From Ecdyonurus torrentis (lineage: Eukaryota; Arthropoda; Insecta; Ephemeroptera; Heptageniidae), in the NCBI GenBank assembly GCA_949318235.1, contig OX439131.1, positions 44,587,226-44,651,225 on the forward strand: a stretch of 64,000 bases of DNA. The letters are read 5' to 3'. Both the position numbers and the translations under genes were made by a program. Positions 59,691 to 64,000 of this stretch are shown here, piece after piece (positions within the stretch are counted from its first letter, which is position 1; each line of letters starts with the position of its first letter). The notes below the pieces were generated by a model, which had not been told where the DNA came from, searched no databases, and was given only the letters and a program-made list of their open reading frames with translations.

Positions 59691-62211
59691 TTCATGCACA
59701 CAATCTTATAAAAAAATAAGTCATTAATGTAAAATTTTGGTATCAGTTTAACGTTCGGGTGTTTGTTGGGGCAAACTTTTTAATTTTTTAGGTTTCTGGG
59801 GACCTCTTGACGCTTATGGGGACGTCACCATAAGATCGTCAAAAATTTATACCTTATTTTCAGGTTGATTTGATTTGATAACATTTTTTTACTGGTCCAC
59901 GCTTTCATGTGCCGTGGGACGTGGGGGTCATACATGCATGGGGGTGTCATGGGATTGTCAGCTGCGTGGAGAAAAAAAAGCATGATATTGAAATCTTATA
60001 CTTATATAGCATTTCTTTATTCATATTTATAATAAAGCTATTCAGATTACTTTCTTAGAAATTGAAGTGGAAACCATGGAGGTTTGACACCCGATAACTT
60101 TTATCAAATGTTAAAAATATTTTGTTGTATATAATAAAGTAAAAAATGAGTTCTCATCACATTGTTTATCACCCACGTTTAATATTACAAAGAAAACTAT
60201 ATAAATATAATTTCATTAGAAAAAAAAAAACAAATATCTCGCAGATGTACATTGTACATGTCAACATAATATCATCTTATTACTGAAAGAAAGAAAGAAA
60301 AAAAGTGATAATTTTACTTCTTTTATACCAAGAATCAAAACATAATACGAGTGTTAGATTGCAAATTTCAAAGTAACTTTACAAATCATTTGCACGTGCT
60401 ATATAAAATAATTATGTGGATGAGAAAATCAATGAAAAAAAAACAACTTTAAACTACATTAATTTTTATATAGTTAATTTTTGCGAAATTTAATATAAAT
60501 TAACTTTTTCGTTCTTTCCTCAAAATTTCTCTCATCCTACCATAACAATACAAAAATGCATATATCAGCTTACAGACTATTTTGCATCATTTGATACAAT
60601 TAGAAATGTTATAGTCAATATAGAAAAAAAAACTGTACACAAAATACAGCATTTGAGTTATTCCACATTAAAGAATATAACACGCACGTAAATGTAAAAT
60701 TTTTAACTTCAGTGTCAAATTTTTAAATCAAATTGGATACTTTTTGAAAATTAAAAACATTATTATTATTATTATTTTAGGACAAAAAAAATATATTTTT
60801 TAATTCATTCATTTTATTTTAAAATTATAGTATTTGTTTTGTTCAGTATAAATAACGTATAGAAAGAATTATTGCGAAAATAAAGTTCCTCTTTTGAGTA
60901 TTTCCGCTCCTAGTCGGTCACCCTCTACCTGTTAAAACCTATATTTTATAAACAGATTTTTTTTTTCTTTTTTACATGAAGAACTATAACTTTCGGCGAC
61001 ATAAAATTTAATATCAGGTTTTATAAAATGACCTACTATTGATTACACGCGATACACGATACTTTATATTAAAATAATAATGGAGATTTTTTTTATTGTT
61101 GTTTTGTCGTTTGTCTGTCGTGCTGAAGAGTAAGAAGGAAAAAAAATATTGCGAGAAAACAATACATTTTAGTAAGCAAGTCAACATTTTCAAGCAGTTC
61201 TACTGGTTTTCTCTGTCGAATACACTCAATGCATTCTTCTGATTCAAACCTTTCAACTTATACAAGTTACGTTAAAATTTATTGTTTTAGACCTCCAATT
61301 AAATTGTTTTTATATATATATAATACAAGTTTAGTTTTTGCCATTTCATGTCTTGAATCTTGAAATTCTTCTCTCAAGCTTATATATATTTATAAAAATA
61401 ACTTTTTCTTTTATCAATAAATAATTCAACAACTGATTTTTATCAAATTGAAATTAGATACAAACAACAACTCTCACGTTTTTATTATTTTTGCGTCAAA
61501 ACTCAAATAGTTCCGAGAATATATATTTTTGAGAGAGAGAGAGAGAGATTTTATATTTATTTACAATATATTAATGAACAATATAACCACAGACATCATT
61601 TTTATAATTATATACGAATAACTGGAATATATTTATGGAACTAACTGCACTCTGTGTACTTTTACTAAAATGTTGTTGTTTTATAATTTTTAGCGTTTCA
61701 AATGTTATTTATTTTCGTATAATATGATCAATATTTTTATTGAGAGTAAAATTATTATGTGATGGAAAAAAATTACATATTACATTGTTTATACCGCATA
61801 TGATAATTGGTATATTATAATATGGTTCTAAATTCTATATCAGCTTTTCTTTTTTACTGCAATATTGAAATCAAATGCTTTTTACCAATTAAAATTTTTT
61901 TACATATAAAAACATGCAAAAGTACCAACAATTATATTATGTTTCATTTAAATTTATTCGTTCTTACTGCAATGTATAGTTTCCTCAAAAATAGCTTAAA
62001 AAGGATGTTCCCGCACCCGCAATGCTAAACGATAAAATAGGAAATAATAGTTCCCGCCGTTTTGCCGCGCGAGACTTATTGCTGGGTTACATGTCATCAC
62101 GGAGAACAATAAGTTCAAATTTAATTATATTTTATTGGTATTATGTAACATTATGATTCTATACTGTAAATAATGTATATCATGTTCAAAATTATTTTTC
62201 TTTTATATGTA

Positions 62212-62252
<41 letters not shown>

Positions 62253-64000
62253 GAAATTTTAAAAAATTGTTTACTTTATAATTGAATGATGTAATTAGCT
62301 AATTTATACCATATTACCTTGGTTGTCAAAAACATAAAATATTTTAATTTGAAGTATAAAATAAACGTATATTATATACGACAAGTTTTGATTTTCTATT
62401 TAAATTGCCTTACGTAATTTCCGCGTAGGAAGTAAATCGTCTTATAGTAATAATAAAAGACAAGATAAAAATAAGAGAGAGGAAAGATGAGAAAATAGGG
62501 GATGTTGCAGTTAACATGCAGAGAGGAAAAGCCCGAGTTGGTGGTCCATTGAGAGAGCTGTGTTGGCACACGGAGGCTGCGCGCGCGAGATGATCGCCAT
62601 TCACTGTGGCTCACAGTATTGACCTAGCTAGCAACTCTGTTTGCTTGCTCTCTTGGCACCCTACCCTAGCTCGCTACTGCTGCTGTAACACTCGAGTGGC
62701 AAGTGACGTCATTTGCCACCTCCATACAACTTCTCGCCTGCTGTTACTGCTGCTACTGCTTGTCAGCAAATTTTTGGCACTTAGCCCGAGTCACACCAAA
62801 ATAGGAAATATTATGTGATGAAAGGGCTAAAAATTTCTTGCGATCCAACCCCAGAGAATGTTATCAATAAAAAACCAAATATATATATTTTTTAAATTAT
62901 TATTATTATTTTTTTTATTGTTAGATGAAAGTATAAAAGTAAACATGCTCTTAAGAATAAGTGAAATGTGAAATATACAATTCAACTGATTATTACCAAA
63001 AATTCAGGTGCCAAATACGTATTATTATAAAAACCGCAATTTGATAGTTTTGCATCGATTATTGTAGTAATTTTAACCCTCTCTCTCTCTCTCTCTCTCT
63101 CTGCTGTCTCTCACTCTCACTTATTTTACATTGACTCAGAATCTTATAATGCGTTTCACTGTGATGCTATATATTATTTTTATTGTTTGTTAAAGTAAAA
63201 AGGATATATAGGGATTCTTGAAGAATAATTAATTTAAATGCGAAACAAATAAAATTGATGCGTCATCAAATTTTAATTAAAAATTTTACATTCCAATTTA
63301 TTGGCGTCATTATATGAACTGAAAAAGTTTTTTTCCCCATTTTCATTTTTATTATTGTTTGTCAAACTTGATGAATGAAAGAAATGTTACTCGAGGCTGC
63401 AGGAGAAACAGAAGATAAAGAACAGAGAGAGAGAGAGAGAGAGAAATAAATAATATAAAAACGTGCTTTTATACATCTTACTTTTATTTCCAGAAGATAT
63501 CCAATGATGGTCTTATTTTTGGTCTATCCAAGACCATCTTTTTATTTCCCAAAGAGTGAGTGCTATTAGAGAAAGACGGTTTGATTCGCTCTCTTTCATT
63601 GACGTGCGGAAACGTTATTAAACTCCCAAGTATATATATGGAGACTGAGTATATTACAGAGAGCTTTCAGCGTTATCTTGTTTTTTTCTTGGTCATTTAA
63701 TGCGTTCTGGCACTCAGTTTTAGACCCATACTTAAATTCTCCATCCTTCGTCCTTGGTGTACAAGAGAGAGAGAGAGAGAGAGAGAGTCGAGATATTGCA
63801 AAGAAATCATCTATGCTTTTAAATAATCTAAATATTTTTTTACGGGGTTTATAATTGAGTTTTCTAATACATAGTGTTTAAAAAACGAATATCTGCGTCT
63901 ATATCTATCTTTATTAGTATTCTTAAAAATATACCTTTTCTTATAGTATAGTCTTATAGCTAATTATAACGAAAACTGAAAGTGGTGGAAAAAGTATAGA

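Larger units (their letters stand above)
53812..64000 (+). other. Long intron or intergenic region to the window end
   Basis: Ten kilobases with no supported coding exon. It contains a (TA)n tract, several poly-A/T runs (55971-55990, 62212-62247), CT/GA repeats (57854-57872, 61532-61548, 63080-63102, 63427-63444, 63768-63787), and MITE-like elements at 56339-56957, 57215-57744, 58323-58640 and around 58728-59690. A GC-richer patch at 62520-62770 with TGACGTCA (62704-62711) and CTGCTGCTACTGC-type repeats may be regulatory. It probably includes the first intron of the signal-peptide gene. Confidence 0.5.

Overview
The window is AT-rich nuclear DNA from a multicellular animal. It has spliced genes with GT-AG introns (about 60 bp to 10 kb), long poly-A/T, (TA)n, (GA)n and (CATT)n tracts, and many short inverted-repeat transposons. 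The gene content (neurotactin, an ANKRD10-type ankyrin protein, VMA21, an EXD1-type piRNA factor) points to an insect. I cannot fix the order from sequence alone. I see no prokaryotic operons, CRISPR array, rRNA operon or tRNA gene.

Layout. 1-1880: AT-rich intergenic DNA, perhaps with the 3' end of an upstream gene near 550. About 1880-28996 (+): a neurotactin-like cell-adhesion gene with a probable non-coding first exon, a 10.4-kb first intron and twelve coding exons that join in frame to an 873-residue single-pass membrane protein with a catalytically dead esterase-like ectodomain. 28997-33393: intergenic. 33394-36896 (+): a small coiled-coil protein gene that I cannot name; its first exon and second exon do not join in frame. 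37819-45044 (-): an ANKRD10-like ankyrin-repeat gene, convergent with the previous one. 45338-47110 (+): VMA21, a V-ATPase assembly factor, head-to-head with the ankyrin gene across 293 bp. 47145-51065 (+): an EXD1-like protein (Lsm-like N-terminus plus degenerate 3'-5' exonuclease domain) whose ATG lies 34 bp after the VMA21 stop codon. 53757-53811 (+): a first coding exon encoding a signal peptide; the rest of that gene lies beyond the window or in exons I could not recognise.

Mobile DNA is the other main content. I found at least ten inverted-repeat elements. Four have TTAA at both ends, or nearly so, as expected of piggyBac-type non-autonomous elements; two of these (48566 and 58323) are copies of one family. 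A 1.4-kb element at 14505-15902 is built from repeated CTTGCAAG palindromes and carries a 5S-rRNA-derived segment with the internal polymerase III promoter motifs. The octamer TGACGTCA occurs at least eight times in the window, mostly inside these elements.

The observations most worth following are the apparent dicistronic VMA21-EXD1 arrangement, the CTTGCAAG/5S element, and the spread of TGACGTCA palindromes by MITEs.
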